Assembly: GCA_027482225.1 (NCBI GenBank)
Contig: JAIXWD010000014.1
Span: 1 to 64,000, forward strand
Direction: 5' to 3'
From: Bacteroidota bacterium
Lineage (GTDB): Bacteria; Bacteroidota; Bacteroidia; UKL13-3
DNA: 64,000 nt
Positions 8,338 to 17,550 of this stretch are shown here, one piece after another. A program made the translations under genes and the position numbers. Under the pieces are notes generated by a model that saw only the letters and a list, made by a program, of their open reading frames with translations, did not search any database and was not told where the DNA came from. Positions within the stretch are counted from its first letter, which is position 1; the number at the start of each line of letters is the position of its first letter.

Positions 8338-9216
8338 ATGCAAACAACCCAGAAGAATACTATTCTTGTTCCATTAGATTTTAGCGATGTAGCTATGCAT
8401 GCATTAGACCATGCAATCGATGTAGCAAAACATTTTAACAATAATTTAGCTTTATTATATGTTATTGAAGAAGGTATACTAAGCGGATTGTTGGGTAAAA
8501 ACGAAAAACAAGAACAATTGATAAAAGAAGCTGCCACTGCAAGGATGGAAAAATTATCAATTGACATAAAAACACAGCATGGTATTGATAGTAGTACAAA
8601 TGTTCGTTTGGGTAAAATTTACAAGGTGATTACTGAGGTCGTTGAGGAGTTAAAATGCGATAGCGTAATCATGGGATCTCATGGTGCATCAGGTTTAGGT
8701 CAACTCATAGGAAGCAATTCTTCACGTACCATTATGCACAGTAAGGTACCAGTAATTGTGGTAAAATCGGCACAAACTTCGAATATTTATAAAAGCATTG
8801 TTTTCCCTTTAGATTTAGCAATTGAATCACGCCAAAAGGTTAAATGGGCTATTCACTTGGGCAAATCATATGGCTCAACCATTAGATTGTTCAGTTTTAA
8901 AAACAATGACGCATTACTGGATGCTAAAATTGAAGGAGCCCTTCACCAAATAGAGAATATGTTGAAAGATAATGGTGTAAATTACACCACGTACATCAAA
9001 GAAAAACTAGAGGGAAACTTTGCTGACGAGACCCTTGATTACGCAGAAAGTATTGATGCCGACTTATTGATGATTATGACTCAAACAGAAGATAAAGACC
9101 TTAATGAGTTGGTATTTGGAACATATGCGCAACAAATTGTAAACACATCACAACGTATCCCAGTAATGTGTATTAACCCAAATAAAACAGGTCTGATTTT
9201 AGGTTGGGGATATTAA
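8338..9216 (+). CDS. Universal stress protein, tandem UspA domains
   Basis: A 292-residue protein with two UspA domains. The first (about 4-142) begins NTILVPLDFSDVA and ends MGSHGASGLGQLIGSNSS...VPVIVV, keeping the glycine-rich ATP-binding pattern of nucleotide-binding Usps. The second (about 148-288) keeps the fold, but its corresponding region, MTQTEDKDLNELVFG, has lost the GxxG motif, so it probably does not bind ATP. The ATG at 8338 is preferred over an in-frame TTG at 8308, which lies inside the 7-bp tandem repeat. Such tandem Usps are usually cytoplasmic stress or energy-limitation proteins. Single-gene unit. Confidence 0.88.
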   Translation: MQTTQKNTILVPLDFSDVAMHALDHAIDVAKHFNNNLALLYVIEEGILSGLLGKNEKQEQLIKEAATARMEKLSIDIKTQHGIDSSTNVRLGKIYKVITEVVEELKCDSVIMGSHGASGLGQLIGSNSSRTIMHSKVPVIVVKSAQTSNIYKSIVFPLDLAIESRQKVKWAIHLGKSYGSTIRLFSFKNNDALLDAKIEGALHQIENMLKDNGVNYTTYIKEKLEGNFADETLDYAESIDADLLMIMTQTEDKDLNELVFGTYAQQIVNTSQRIPVMCINPNKTGLILGWGY

Positions 9217-9246
9217 TTACTAAACCTAATTTTAAAAGGGGGTATT

Positions 9247-9855
9247 CTAAGCCTCTTTTTGTATGCCATTTTTTTTTACTATTTTTAATAACTCATTGAT
9301 TTTAGTGTGTAATTCGCGTATCTCCTGCTCGGCTTTTAAATTAATGTTGTAATCATTTTTAGCCCTTAATCTGTCTTTAGCTTCTTGTCTATTCTGACTC
9401 ATCATAATAATTGGAGCTTGAACTGCTGCAATACAACTCAATATTAAATTTAACAAAATAAACGGATAGTTATCAAATCTTGCAGTAGTATAGGCAATTG
9501 TGTTTAATACAACCCAAGCCAAAATAAATGCAAAGAAGGAAATTATAAAAGTCCAACTTCCTCCAAACTCGGCTATTTTATCGGCAATTCGTTCTCCTAA
9601 TGTCAAACTGCTTTGGTAGTTATCCTCCAATTCATCAGCCGATAACTCAACCAAATATTCTGATTCTTGAGGTGGCTCTAATTGAAGTAAGTGATTGATA
9701 GCCTCCGCATCAACAAACCCTTTTCTATCCCATTTATGACCTTGCTTTTTTATAATTCTCACTACCTGAGGGCTGATAGCCTTGGCAGGTAACATATTTT
9801 GTGCATTACCTGATCGACCACTTATTTGACAAACATATTCGTGATGCGTGTTCAT
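9247..9855 (-). CDS. DUF1003 membrane protein
   Basis: A 202-residue protein. The hydrophilic N-terminal third contains Cys, His and Lys/Arg-rich stretches. The DUF1003 core begins LGERIADKIAEFGGSWTFI and has two transmembrane helices (about 100-122 and 128-150) separated by a short loop, then VQAPIIMMSQNRQEAKDR. A C-terminal coiled coil (about 165-198) follows. The family has no established function. It ends 30 bases from the Usp stop, convergent, and is divergent from ettA. Confidence 0.85.
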   Translation of the reverse strand: MNTHHEYVCQISGRSGNAQNMLPAKAISPQVVRIIKKQGHKWDRKGFVDAEAINHLLQLEPPQESEYLVELSADELEDNYQSSLTLGERIADKIAEFGGSWTFIISFFAFILAWVVLNTIAYTTARFDNYPFILLNLILSCIAAVQAPIIMMSQNRQEAKDRLRAKNDYNINLKAEQEIRELHTKINELLKIVKKNGIQKEA

Positions 9856-9939
9856 AGCTATTTAAAATTATCAGTCTAAATTAAACTTTATTTCAAGTAA
9901 ATACATCATTAGTTTTAAATTCGCACACTTATTAAGATT

Positions 9940-11622
9940 ATGACAGACAACAAAATTATATTTTCGATGGCTGGGGTTAGCAAAACTTTCCCTCCACAAA
10001 AACAAGTATTAAAAAACATTTACCTATCATTTTTTTATGGAGCTAAGATTGGCGTTTTAGGTTTGAATGGGTCAGGTAAATCAAGCCTTTTAAAAATCAT
10101 TGCTGGTATTGATAAAAGCTTTCAAGGTGAAGTTGTATTTGACAGTAAAAACTATAAAATAGGATTCTTAGAGCAAGAACCTAACCTTGATGAAACTAAA
10201 ACAGTTATTGAAGTTGTTAAAGAAGGTGTGGCTGAAATAATGGCTCTTCTTGATGAATACAATGCGGTGAATGAGTCTATGGGTGAGCCTGAGAATTATG
10301 AAGACGGTGACAAAATGGAAAAGTTAATGAACCGATCGGCTGAGTTGCAAGACAAAATTGATGCAGCCAATGCATGGGAAATTGATACCACATTAGAAAA
10401 AGCTATGGATGCTTTACGTTGCCCCGATCCAGAAACTCCAGTTAATATTTTAAGTGGTGGGGAACGCAGACGTGTAGCTTTATGCCGTTTAATTCTAAGC
10501 AATCCTGATATCTTATTATTAGATGAGCCAACCAACCACTTAGATGCAGAATCGGTTGATTGGTTAGAACAATTCTTAAAAAACTTTCCGGGAACTGTTA
10601 TAGCAGTGACACATGATCGTTATTTCTTAGATAATGTTGCTGGATGGATTTTAGAGCTTGACCGTGGTGAGGGAATTCCCTGGAAAGGTAATTACAGCAG
10701 CTGGTTAGATCAAAAAGCCAATCGATTAAAAGCAGAAGAGAAGGCAGATAGTAAACGTGCAAAAGCATTAGAACGTGAATTAGATTGGGTTCGCCAAGGT
10801 GCCAAAGGAAGACAAGCTAAACAAAAAGCTAGGTTAGGTGCTTACGATAAATTATTAAACGAAGAAACAAAAGAAAAAGAACAGCAACTAGAGTTATTCA
10901 TACCTGCTGGCCCTCGTTTGGGTGATATGGTTATTGAAGCCAAAAACGTAAGTAAAGCTTATGGTGATAAATTACTGTACGATAACTTAAACTTTAATTT
11001 ACCTCGTGGTGGTATTGTTGGTGTAATAGGACCAAATGGTGCAGGTAAAACTACATTGTTTAAAATGATGATGGGACTTGAAGAACCTACTAGTGGTGAT
11101 TTTAAGGTAGGCGAAACAGTGCAAGTTGCTTATGTTGATCAAAGTCATAAAGATTTATTACCTGAAAAAAGTGTATTTGAAGTAATTAGTGGTGGAACAG
11201 AAACCATGATTGTTGGCGGCAAGCAAGTAAATGCCAGAGCATACATTAGCAAATTTAATTTTGGCGGTAACGATCAAAGTAAAAAAGTTGGTGTATTAAG
11301 TGGTGGAGAACGTAATCGTGTACATTTGGCCATGACATTAAAAGAGGGTGGCAACGTGTTATTATTGGATGAGCCAACAAATGATATTGACGTTAATACA
11401 TTACGTGCTTTAGAAGAGGCGATTGAAAATTATGCAGGATGTGTAGTAGTGATATCCCATGATAGGTGGTTTATTGATAGAATTGCCACACATATATTGG
11501 CCTTTGAAGGTAATTCGCAAGTTGTGTTTTATGAAGGAGCATATAGCGACTATGAAGAGAATAAGCGCCAGCGTATGGGTAATGTTCAACCAACTCGAGT
11601 TAGGTACAAGAAAATAATTTAA
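9940..11622 (+). CDS. ettA: Energy-dependent translational throttle protein EttA (ABC-F)
   Basis: A 560-residue soluble ABC-F ATPase with two ABC cassettes and no membrane segments. Cassette 1 has [21 protein letters not shown] and [11 protein letters not shown]. The connecting P-site interaction region is rich in Lys/Arg/Ala (about 260-300). Cassette 2 has [21 protein letters not shown] and [11 protein letters not shown]. Length and linker match EttA (555 residues in E. coli), which binds the ribosomal E site and gates the first elongation step according to the ATP/ADP ratio. A -7-like TAAATTCG (9916-9923) lies 16 bases before the ATG. Confidence 0.94.
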   Translation: MTDNKIIFSMAGVSKTFPPQKQVLKNIYLSFFYGAKIGVLGLNGSGKSSLLKIIAGIDKSFQGEVVFDSKNYKIGFLEQEPNLDETKTVIEVVKEGVAEIMALLDEYNAVNESMGEPENYEDGDKMEKLMNRSAELQDKIDAANAWEIDTTLEKAMDALRCPDPETPVNILSGGERRRVALCRLILSNPDILLLDEPTNHLDAESVDWLEQFLKNFPGTVIAVTHDRYFLDNVAGWILELDRGEGIPWKGNYSSWLDQKANRLKAEEKADSKRAKALERELDWVRQGAKGRQAKQKARLGAYDKLLNEETKEKEQQLELFIPAGPRLGDMVIEAKNVSKAYGDKLLYDNLNFNLPRGGIVGVIGPNGAGKTTLFKMMMGLEEPTSGDFKVGETVQVAYVDQSHKDLLPEKSVFEVISGGTETMIVGGKQVNARAYISKFNFGGNDQSKKVGVLSGGERNRVHLAMTLKEGGNVLLLDEPTNDIDVNTLRALEEAIENYAGCVVVISHDRWFIDRIATHILAFEGNSQVVFYEGAYSDYEENKRQRMGNVQPTRVRYKKII

Positions 11623-11623
11623 C

Positions 11624-11637
11624 GTCTAAATTTAGAC
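11624..11637. repeat. Perfect 14-bp palindrome after ettA
   Basis: GTCTAAATTTAGAC begins two bases after the ettA stop codon. It has no loop and is separate from the terminator stem further on, so it is either chance or a protein-binding site. Confidence 0.6.
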
Positions 11638-11648
11638 TTAAAAAATAA

Positions 11649-11680
11649 GCCACTATACATTTTTGTATGGTGGCATTTTT
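11649..11680 (+). terminator. Intrinsic terminator after ettA
   Basis: GCCACTATAC (11649-11658) pairs with GTATGGTGGC (11665-11674), with one G-U pair, followed by a T-rich run and a second T-run at 11686-11693. Confidence 0.85.
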
Positions 11681-11737
11681 TATGCTTTTTTTTATTTCAA
11701 AACAAAACATATATTGGTATAATTATAGGCTAAACTA

Positions 11738-12865
11738 ATGCTAAGTTTCTGGGAATCAAATTCACTTATAAACTACCAATACATTATTGTAGGTGCTGGT
11801 ATAACTGGTTTAAGTACGGCTTGTGCCATAAAAGAAAAAAATCCAACAGCTACTGTACTTGTAATTGAAAAAGGGATATTACCTACAGGTGCAAGTACAA
11901 AAAATGCAGGATTTGCATGCATTGGTTCTTATACAGAAAATTGGGCCGACTATGTACGACTAGGTGAAGAGAAATTTTTGCAACTAATTGAAGACCGATG
12001 GATCGGCTTGTCCCTATTAAGAAAGAGATTAGGTGATGAGCATATCGAATATATAAACCATGGTGGTTTTGAATTAATGATGAATGAAAACGGAGCAGAG
12101 GGAAATAAAGTTGCCAAACTTAACGAGCTACTAATACCGCTTTTTAAAAAACAAGTATTTTATATTGTTCCACAATTTATCAATCAGTTTGGGTTTAATG
12201 CAGATATGGTAAGTGATATGGTTTTTAACCCATTTGAAGGACAAATTGACACAGGAAAAATGATGAACACCTTGTTAAATTACGCAGGAATTTTGCAAGT
12301 AAGAGTATTTACAGGTACTGATGTAAAACATATTGATGATACTCCAACCGGTGCTAAAGTTTACTGCGAAAATAATGGTCAGCAAATTACTTTCCATGCA
12401 GAAAAAGTAGCTATTTGTACCAATGCATTTACCAAACAATTTTTACCAGATGAAGAAATAACCCCTGGACGAGGACAGGTATTGTGCACAGCACCTATTG
12501 ATGACTTAAAGTTTACGGGTACTTTTCATTTTAATGAAGGATATTACTACTTTAGAAATTATGGTAAAAGAGTGATTTTTGGTGGTGGTAGAAATATTGA
12601 TTTTGAAACCGAAACAACAACACAACTTGATACAAACCAACGCATACAAAATCATTTAAATTATTTCCTAGAAGAGATGATATTACCCAATACGCCATAC
12701 ACTATAGAGCAACAATGGAGTGGCATTATGGCCTTTAACGAACAAAAAACACCACTTATAAAACGCATTAATCAACACATGGTAGTAGGTGCAAGATTAA
12801 ACGGAATGGGTGTGGCTCTTGCCAGTAAAATAGCCGATACGTTAGCAAATTTAATGACAAAATAA
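11738..12865 (+). CDS. FAD-dependent oxidoreductase (DAO family)
   Basis: A 375-residue flavoprotein. The dinucleotide-binding motif YIIVGAGITGLSTACAI starts near residue 15, followed by an acidic strand end (VIEKG) and GASTKNAGFA, where glycine-oxidase-type enzymes contact FAD. The C-terminus, EQQWSGIMAFNEQKTPLI then VVGARLNGMGVALASKIAD, is the closing FAD-binding segment of the D-amino-acid oxidase fold. It should oxidise a small amine or amino acid, but the substrate is unknown. It is cytoplasmic. The next gene starts 10 bases after its stop, so the two form an operon. Confidence 0.82.
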   Translation: MLSFWESNSLINYQYIIVGAGITGLSTACAIKEKNPTATVLVIEKGILPTGASTKNAGFACIGSYTENWADYVRLGEEKFLQLIEDRWIGLSLLRKRLGDEHIEYINHGGFELMMNENGAEGNKVAKLNELLIPLFKKQVFYIVPQFINQFGFNADMVSDMVFNPFEGQIDTGKMMNTLLNYAGILQVRVFTGTDVKHIDDTPTGAKVYCENNGQQITFHAEKVAICTNAFTKQFLPDEEITPGRGQVLCTAPIDDLKFTGTFHFNEGYYYFRNYGKRVIFGGGRNIDFETETTTQLDTNQRIQNHLNYFLEEMILPNTPYTIEQQWSGIMAFNEQKTPLIKRINQHMVVGARLNGMGVALASKIADTLANLMTK

Positions 12866-12875
12866 CAACCTAATT

Positions 12876-13382
12876 ATGGCAAACAAATTAACCCTATTAT
12901 TAGCTCTGCATTTTATATTTGGTTTATCACTAAAAGCACAAACAGTTGTATACAAAGCCGAATTAGAATTACATCCCGACAATAAAAACAAAAGTGGATG
13001 TATACTCTCTATTCAAGATATACACCAAAATTTTGACATGAATAACAATATAAAATGGGAGTTTAACATACAAGAATTTACACCTAAAGTTGATGCTGAA
13101 CAATACCTTGCCACAGTTATTAAAAAAGAATGGTCAATAACATTAATACACAAACAAAGCAACGAAAAATTGCAAGCGCAAAGTTTAACTAATGAAGAGT
13201 CTATAATAAATGCGGAGTGTTTATTTAATGGAATTATTATGCCTATTGATATTTTTATTCATAAGCGAAAAAGTGCTCATTCATCATTCTATAATGAACT
13301 TTCATTTTCCTTAACAGGACATCAAGTTGGAGCAAATTCTGATGATGTTTTTTTCTTTGTAATGAAGCTAACTCCTCAATAA
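12876..13382 (+). CDS. Small exported protein of unknown function
   Basis: A 168-residue protein with an N-terminal signal peptide (about 1-21, LLALHFIFGLSLKAQ, cleavage after AQ or before it). The mature part is hydrophilic and predicted to be mainly beta, with no cysteine motif beyond two single cysteines and no recognisable catalytic motif. I do not recognise the family. It is co-transcribed with the FAD oxidoreductase and ends at a bidirectional terminator. A periplasmic or surface location is likely. Confidence 0.7.
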   Translation: MANKLTLLLALHFIFGLSLKAQTVVYKAELELHPDNKNKSGCILSIQDIHQNFDMNNNIKWEFNIQEFTPKVDAEQYLATVIKKEWSITLIHKQSNEKLQAQSLTNEESIINAECLFNGIIMPIDIFIHKRKSAHSSFYNELSFSLTGHQVGANSDDVFFFVMKLTPQ

Positions 13383-13404
13383 ATATTTAAAATTTCATAC
13401 AATG

Positions 13405-13438
13405 AAAAAGCCATCGAGAAAATAACCGATGGCTTTTT
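13405..13438. terminator. Bidirectional terminator between convergent genes
   Basis: AAAAAGCCATCG (13405-13416) and CGATGGCTTTTT (13427-13438) form a perfect 12-bp stem with an A-run before and a T-run after, serving both the + unit and the permease gene from the other side. Confidence 0.93.
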
Positions 13439-13466
13439 TATATCATTATAAAAAAACTTAATTAGC

Positions 13467-15041
13467 TTAATTATCCTTATGTAATTTACTGTTTCGTTTA
13501 CCATATCCAAAGTAAACCAACAAACCAAATACCATCCAAATTACAGCAACCTTAAGTGTTTGAAAATCTAACGCCACTATCATACCAGTGCAAACCAAAA
13601 CACCTAAAATAGGAATTAAAGGGACTAATGGCGTTTTGAATGGACGTTCAATTTCAGGTGATTTGACACGCATAATCCAAACACCCGCACTTACTAGTAC
13701 AAATGCAAAGAGAGTCCCAAAACTGGTTAAATCTCCTGCTACACTTCCAGGCACAAAAGCAGCAAATAGTCCAACAAAAATAAATAAGATAATATTGGCC
13801 TTGTATGGAGTTTTAAATTTAGGATGCAATTCGCTAAATGCCTTTGGCATTAAACCATCATTGCTCATACTAAAAAATACACGGCTTTGGCCCATTAACA
13901 TTACCAATATAACCGAACTAAAACCAGCTAAAATAGCCACTGTTACACTTGTGCCCAACCACTCATAACCAACCATGTAATTTTTAATGGTGTAAGCAAC
14001 AGAAGCCTCTTTACCACTTGTTTTAAACTCTTGCCAATTGGTAACACCGGTTAACACGTGGCCAAATAAAATATATAAAATGGTACAAATTACCAATGAG
14101 CCTAATATACCAATTGGCATATCACGTTTCGGATTTTTAGCTTCTTGAGCTGCTGTACTAACTGCATCAAAACCAATAAAGGCAAAAAACACAATAGCAG
14201 CACCACCAACTACGCCACCCCAACCCCACTTAAAAAAACCTTCATGGCCAGGTGTACCTTCAGGTATAAGATATGGCATGTGATTTTCGGGCTTAATGAA
14301 TTGCCAACCTATTGCTATAAACAATAATACTATAGCTACTTTAATAAATACGATAATAGCGTTGAACATGGCACTTTCCTGTGTACCTTTTATCAAAACC
14401 AAGGTAATTATAAAAAGAATAGCCAACGCAGGTAGGTTTACATAACCATTAGTTATTGACACCAATCCAACTAAATTTTGGGGTAACATAGCAAACTGCT
14501 CATCACTTAAAATTAATGTGCCATTTTTAATCATTGATGCTAGCTCTGGTTTAAAAGCTACAATTTGAGCAACGTTGTTAGAAGCAACTTGATGTATACT
14601 CTCGAAAGGGCTATGACACCATTCGTATGGTATTGCCCCTCCAAGCAAATTATTTAAGTATTCACTCCAAGCAATACTAACAGTTGCAGCACCTAATGCA
14701 TATTCCATCATTAAAGCCCAACCAATTATCCATGCTACCAATTCGCCCATAGTTACATAACTGTAAGCGTATGCACTACCTGCAATCGGAATCATGGCAG
14801 CAAACTCTGCATAACAAATGCCTGCAAATGCGCAACCAATTGCGGCAACAATAAAAGATAAAGTTACTGCCGGACCAGATGCTTCGGCAGCAGCGGCTGC
14901 TGTTCGTACAAATAATCCTGCACCAATAATTGCCCCAACACCTAAACCTATTAAATTACCAGCGCCTAAAGTACGCTTCAATTGGTGCCCTTCAGACTCC
15001 TTCAATAAATGGTCAATATTTTTTCGAGAAAATGATCCCAT
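13467..15041 (-). CDS. APC-family amino acid permease
   Basis: A 524-residue polytopic membrane protein with about 12-14 hydrophobic helices. The APC signature GVGAIIGAGLFV lies in the first helix, followed by FAGICYAEFAAMIPIAGSAYAY. The large size, the loop between helices 3 and 5 and the motif FFAFIGFDAVSTAAQEAKNP resemble cationic amino acid transporters of the CAT/YfnA group. It probably imports amino acids by proton symport or exchange. The start MGSFSRKNIDHLL is the only good one. A long perfect inverted repeat sits over its presumed promoter. Confidence 0.88.
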   Translation of the reverse strand: MGSFSRKNIDHLLKESEGHQLKRTLGAGNLIGLGVGAIIGAGLFVRTAAAAAEASGPAVTLSFIVAAIGCAFAGICYAEFAAMIPIAGSAYAYSYVTMGELVAWIIGWALMMEYALGAATVSIAWSEYLNNLLGGAIPYEWCHSPFESIHQVASNNVAQIVAFKPELASMIKNGTLILSDEQFAMLPQNLVGLVSITNGYVNLPALAILFIITLVLIKGTQESAMFNAIIVFIKVAIVLLFIAIGWQFIKPENHMPYLIPEGTPGHEGFFKWGWGGVVGGAAIVFFAFIGFDAVSTAAQEAKNPKRDMPIGILGSLVICTILYILFGHVLTGVTNWQEFKTSGKEASVAYTIKNYMVGYEWLGTSVTVAILAGFSSVILVMLMGQSRVFFSMSNDGLMPKAFSELHPKFKTPYKANIILFIFVGLFAAFVPGSVAGDLTSFGTLFAFVLVSAGVWIMRVKSPEIERPFKTPLVPLIPILGVLVCTGMIVALDFQTLKVAVIWMVFGLLVYFGYGKRNSKLHKDN

Positions 15042-15070
15042 ACTGTTATTATTTACTTATTAAGAGACGG

Positions 15071-15103
15071 CTAATATAACTATGTTTTGCTCATTGCAAA
15101 ACA
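15071..15103 (-). promoter_or_regulatory. Promoter-operator of the amino acid permease
   Basis: TGTTTTGC (15083-15090) and GCAAAACA (15096-15103) are perfect 8-base arms around TCATT. On the minus strand TTTG (15100-15097) within the arm is 17 bases upstream of TATATTAG (15079-15072), one mismatch from the -7 consensus. A protein bound to the palindrome would cover the -33. Confidence 0.5.
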
Positions 15104-15158
15104 CAATTTATACCTCGTGAGGATAAAAAAGAAATGTTTGATTTTTAGTTAGCGATTT

Positions 15159-16166
15159 TTAAAGAATCCGGAGTAATACCTCCTTCAATAATTCATCATG
15201 AGAGGTAGAGGCATTATTTAGACCTTTACTTTTTAAGTCGTACTCATGTATTATTCTGATACAACGCTCCAGTTCATCTGTACTGTACCTAGTTGCTGCA
15301 TTCATGTAATCTTTTGCTTGATAGTAGTTTAAGCCAAATTTACGTTGTAATTGCGCTTGATCTTTAATGTTACTTTGCTTCACCATATAGGTTTTACTAA
15401 AGAAACTATTCATGTTAATTAAAGCTGCAATTATGCTAAAATCCTTATTTTTACCCATATGATGAGCAATGTGCATGGCCCTTCCACTGTTTTTGAGTGC
15501 CACAGCTCCCATTAATTCAAAAATATTAAACTCTTTACTTATCCCAATTTTTAATTCAACATCAGTATCAGTAATTTGGGTATCGCCATCCTTATTAATC
15601 ATTAATTTTTCTAACTCGTTGGCAATTTTACCTAAATCACTACCTAAACTATCTGCAATTAAACCTGCACTACGCATACTGATACTAAACCCTTTTAATT
15701 TTAAATAACGCTCTATCCATGCGGGTAATTCATTATCATATAGTTTTTTAGATTCGAAAACTACATGTTTACTGAGTGTTTTGTATACACGTGTACGTTT
15801 ATCTAGCTTATCTTTTTTATAACAAATGATTAAAATGGTACTTGGTACAGGGTTTTCAAAATAAGCTTCAAAATCTTCTAAACTTTTTAAGTTTTGCGCT
15901 TCTTTAACAATAATAACCTGGTAATCGGCCATCATTGGAAAACGTTTTGCATGATTAATAATGGTTGCAACGTCACTATCTTTACCGTATAACACCACTT
16001 GATTAAACCCTTTCTCCCCTTCGTTTAAAATGTTTTGCTCAGCATAATGGCTTAATTCATCAATGTAATAGTGCTCTGCTCCAAACAAAAAATATACTGG
16101 TGCAAATTTTCTTGCTTTAAGTCCTAATAGTATTTTATTAAAATCTGAGCTATTTTCGGCAGCCAT
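15159..16166 (-). CDS. holA: DNA polymerase III subunit delta
   Basis: A 335-residue clamp-loader delta subunit. It shows the N-terminal AAA-like fold without a P-loop (PVYFLFGAEHYYIDELSHYAEQ), TIINHAKRFPMMADYQVIIVKEAQNL, the lid region with GLIADSLGSDLGKIANELEKL and the helical collar domain at the C-terminus. It opens the beta clamp during loading. Length is normal. It is divergent from the HsdR_N-type gene, with only 21 bases between the start codons. Confidence 0.92.
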   Translation of the reverse strand: MAAENSSDFNKILLGLKARKFAPVYFLFGAEHYYIDELSHYAEQNILNEGEKGFNQVVLYGKDSDVATIINHAKRFPMMADYQVIIVKEAQNLKSLEDFEAYFENPVPSTILIICYKKDKLDKRTRVYKTLSKHVVFESKKLYDNELPAWIERYLKLKGFSISMRSAGLIADSLGSDLGKIANELEKLMINKDGDTQITDTDVELKIGISKEFNIFELMGAVALKNSGRAMHIAHHMGKNKDFSIIAALINMNSFFSKTYMVKQSNIKDQAQLQRKFGLNYYQAKDYMNAATRYSTDELERCIRIIHEYDLKSKGLNNASTSHDELLKEVLLRIL

Positions 16167-16187
16167 TTACTTAGTATTGAATTATTA

Positions 16188-16634
16188 ATGCAGCTAAACT
16201 TTCCTACATACAATTTTAAGGTTAAAAAGGTTGAAAACAGAAATTATATTTTCGACATTATTCGGAAAAAGTATGTGCTGTTAACACCAGAAGAATGGGT
16301 AAGGCAACATTTGGTGCATTATTTATTGGATCAATGCGGTTGTACAACCTCACTAATGGCTGTGGAAAAAGGTTTAACAGTAAATGGACTACAAAAAAGG
16401 TTTGATGTGTTGGTTTATGATAATACCGGTAAAGCTATTTTACTTGTAGAGTGTAAAGCGCCTGATATCCAACTATCTGAAAGCACATTTTTACAAGCTG
16501 CAGTTTATAACAAATCTTTGGGCGTAAGCAGGTTAGTTATTACTAATGGCTTAGAGTTAAGATATTGCGAATACAACAACAACTTTACAGGCTATCAAAT
16601 TACCAACGATATTCCAAAATATCCGTTTACGTAA
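16188..16634 (+). CDS. Stand-alone HsdR N-terminal-type nuclease-fold protein
   Basis: A 148-residue protein resembling only the N-terminal endonuclease part of type I restriction subunit R. The PD-(D/E)xK elements are in order: D73 in RFDVLVYD, E88-x-K90 in LLVECKAPD, and the Q103-xxx-Y107 motif that follows in HsdR/RecB-like nucleases. No helicase, methylase or specificity gene is nearby, so it is not part of a restriction system here. Such short proteins beside holA are familiar in Bacteroidota, and a housekeeping DNA-metabolism role is an inference from that position. It stands between holA (divergent, 21-base gap) and the TIGR00266 gene. Confidence 0.8.
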   Translation: MQLNFPTYNFKVKKVENRNYIFDIIRKKYVLLTPEEWVRQHLVHYLLDQCGCTTSLMAVEKGLTVNGLQKRFDVLVYDNTGKAILLVECKAPDIQLSESTFLQAAVYNKSLGVSRLVITNGLELRYCEYNNNFTGYQITNDIPKYPFT

Positions 16635-16691
16635 AAAAAGATAAGCGATTATAAATGCCCAATTATATTTACAAAATAAATTACATACACC

Positions 16692-17486
16692 ATGATTAGC
16701 AATCACGAAATAGATTATCGCATTTTAGGCAACGAAATGCAATGCGTTGAAATTGAACTTGACCCTCAAGAAACAGTAGTTGCCGAGCCTGGCAGCTTTA
16801 TGATGATGGATAACGGAATTGAAATGCAAACAATTTTTGGAGATGGAGCCCAACAACAAAGTGGCATTTTAGGAAAATTATTTTCGGCTGGCAAACGATT
16901 ATTAACTGGCGAGAATTTATTTATGACGGCATACACCAATATTGGTCAAGGTAAAAAACAAGTGAGTTTTGCATCGCCCTACCCAGGTAGAATTATCCCA
17001 TTAGATTTATACCACTTAGGGGGTAAAATTATTTGTCAAAAAGATTCGTTTTTATGCGCAGCAAAAGGTGTTAGTGTAGGAATTGAGTTTCAACGTAAAT
17101 TAGGTACAGGATTGTTTGGCGGGGAGGGTTTTATTATGCAAAAGCTAGAAGGTGATGGATTGGCTTTTGTACATAGCGGAGGCCATGTAATTGAACGTAA
17201 TTTACTACCAGGCGAATTGCTTAAGGTTGATACTGGATGCATTGTAGCGTTTACGCATGATGTAAATTACGATATACAATTTGTGGGTGGAATTAAAAAT
17301 ACTTTATTCGGTGGAGAGGGCGTATTTTATGCATCTTTATCGGGCCCTGGTAAAGTTTGGATTCAAACATTACCAATAAGCCGCCTAGCTGGTAGATTAA
17401 TGTCGTACGCCACATTTAATAGAAAAGAAGAAGGCAGTGTGCTTGGTGGCTTAGGAAATCTATTAGATGGTGATGGCAGATGGTAA
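16692..17486 (+). CDS. TIGR00266 / AIM24 family protein
   Basis: A 264-residue protein of the AIM24 family (TIGR00266), recognised from the PGSFMMMDNGIEMQT start, GENLFMTAYTN, the repeated glycine-rich strands GTGLFGGEGFIMQKLEGDG and the closing TLPISRLAGRL. The family forms a double beta-sandwich; its molecular role in bacteria is not established. No signal peptide or membrane helix is present. It is followed by a terminator shared with the convergent gene. Confidence 0.85.
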   Translation: MISNHEIDYRILGNEMQCVEIELDPQETVVAEPGSFMMMDNGIEMQTIFGDGAQQQSGILGKLFSAGKRLLTGENLFMTAYTNIGQGKKQVSFASPYPGRIIPLDLYHLGGKIICQKDSFLCAAKGVSVGIEFQRKLGTGLFGGEGFIMQKLEGDGLAFVHSGGHVIERNLLPGELLKVDTGCIVAFTHDVNYDIQFVGGIKNTLFGGEGVFYASLSGPGKVWIQTLPISRLAGRLMSYATFNRKEEGSVLGGLGNLLDGDGRW

Positions 17487-17504
17487 TTAGAATTTTATAA
17501 AAAT

Positions 17505-17543
17505 AAAAGTGGTGTGCAATATACTTTTGTACACCACTTTTTT
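17505..17543. terminator. Bidirectional terminator
   Basis: AAAAGTGGTGTGC (17505-17517) pairs with GTACACCACTTTT (17529-17541) with one G-U pair, with A-rich and T-rich flanks. It serves both the TIGR00266 gene and the convergent beta-barrel candidate. Confidence 0.88.
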
Positions 17544-17550
17544 GGATTGG

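Noticed and set aside
16188-16634. Fragment of a type I restriction system
   Set aside because: No HsdM, HsdS or helicase part is nearby, and the short protein is complete with its own start and stop, so it is not a broken hsdR.
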